This document shows, in pieces, positions 63,623 to 64,000 of a DNA stretch of 64,000 bases. The position numbers and the translations under genes are program-made. How positions within the stretch are numbered: position 1 is the stretch's first letter; each line of letters starts with the position of its first letter. The notes beneath the pieces were generated by a model. That model was given only the letters and a program-made list of their open reading frames with translations. It did no database searches and was not told where the DNA came from. The stretch is from Bin75 sp965223955 (GTDB lineage Bacteria > Nitrospirota > Nitrospiria > Nitrospirales > UBA8639). The stretch covers positions 1,612,001 through 1,676,000 of the forward strand of contig OZ245029.1 in assembly GCA_965223955.1 (NCBI GenBank), given 5' to 3'.

Positions 63623-64000
63623 ATGAAATGTTCAACGGTACGGCTGTGCATTGTCGGTGCAATCGTGATGATCGTTGCCGCGTCGGGCGAAGTAGGCGCG
63701 GAGCCGGGACGATCCGGGTGGTACGTCGGCGGGGGCATCGGGGCGAATTGGACGAACCAGCTCGATCAGGAAGGGTGGAACCGGGACACCTACTGTTATC
63801 CCGATTCTTCTTCTTGTGACGTGCCGGGTCCCAGTGCGGACATGCCCGGCTACCGCTGGATGTACGATCTTGACATGGATGCCGGCAGCGCATTTGAAGT
63901 CTCGGTCGGTCGCCTATTCAACCGTTGGCGTCTGGAACTTTCGGCCGCGCAACGCAATAACGCCATTGAACAGAAGTTCAAGAGTATCACCTTCCTGGAT
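63623..64000 (+). CDS. Outer-membrane beta-barrel protein, N-terminal part (3' end outside window)
   Basis: The ATG at 63623 follows GGGGGATCC. 126 codons are present without a stop. The signal peptide is CIVGAIVMIVAASGEVGA; the mature start EPGRSGWYVGGGIGANWTNQ is the first strand of an OmpA/Opa-type barrel (WYVGGGIGA). Later AFEVSVGRLFNRWRLELSAA gives the next strands. A Cys pair (TYCYPDSSSCD) lies in the first loop. Orientation is opposite to the methyltransferase. Function unknown. Confidence 0.75.
   Translation, partial: MKCSTVRLCIVGAIVMIVAASGEVGAEPGRSGWYVGGGIGANWTNQLDQEGWNRDTYCYPDSSSCDVPGPSADMPGYRWMYDLDMDAGSAFEVSVGRLFNRWRLELSAAQRNNAIEQKFKSITFLD

Overview
The window looks like a chromosome segment of a Nitrospira-like bacterium (Nitrospirota). 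This is inferred from gene content and not from a marker gene: an adenosyl-hopene transferase (HpnH), two cytochrome bd-like oxidase subunit I paralogues flanking a Rieske/cytochrome b pair, several monohaem c cytochromes and an NxrC-like haem-binding protein. That combination is known from nitrite-oxidising Nitrospira. The core is moderately GC-rich. Two regions are much richer in GC (about 18.7-22.6 kb and 56.6-61.8 kb) and one is AT-rich (about 24.65-26.37 kb).

Layout. 1-3.4 kb: isoprenoid and hopanoid genes (end of dxs, ispG, tRNA-Cys, hpnH, a small conserved gene). 3.9-15.9 kb: a large electron-transfer locus of eleven co-directional genes encoding a bc1/b6f-type core (PRC-Rieske fusion, one-piece cytochrome b), two bd-like membrane subunits, five c-type cytochromes, an NxrC-like periplasmic haem protein and two accessory proteins. 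15.9-18.1 kb: repeats and a decayed tyrosine recombinase. 18.1-22.6 kb: large autotransporter A. 23.2-24.1 kb: UbiA-family prenyltransferase. 24.6-26.8 kb: tRNA-Thr followed by a 2.2-kb mini-island closed by a 45-bp copy of the tRNA 3' end; it holds a MazF-like toxin with an unfamiliar partner gene and a phage portal fragment. 28.5-33.9 kb: lapA-like gene, purH, purD, a tsaC-like gene and threonine aldolase. 35-40 kb: comM-like ATPase, small proteins and a radical SAM protein. 40.4-44.3 kb: glycosyltransferase and GH15 glucanase pair, integrase remnant and tRNA-Arg. 44.4-55.5 kb: frameshifted GDSL-lipase autotransporter, secreted Cys/His protein, HNH-repeat-like protein, truncated GCS2-like gene plus deacylase, exonuclease, msrA and an RND transporter. 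56.1-61.8 kb: autotransporter B, whose barrel is almost identical to that of A. 62.2-64 kb: frameshifted O-methyltransferase and the start of an outer-membrane protein.

How the genes fit together. The 3.9-15.9 kb locus probably encodes one membrane quinol/cytochrome c oxidoreductase assembly. HpnH and IspG/DXS fit polyprenoid and hopanoid supply, and the UbiA enzyme fits quinone synthesis. The two giant autotransporters and the lipase autotransporter are surface proteins; as read here, each is interrupted by a 1-2 nt indel.

Nearly every gap longer than 300 bp is filled with short interspersed palindromic repeats of a few families, called here R1 (arms GTCGGATTA/TAATCCGAC), R2 (core CATTCGTTGACAGAATG), R3 (GAGCGAAGCGAGGAATCT type), R4 (CCCCGAC...TCGGGGATCCAG type) and R5 (CCCCTGATAAGGGGG type). 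They are the most striking non-coding feature of the window. All calls come from reading the sequence; no database search was possible.
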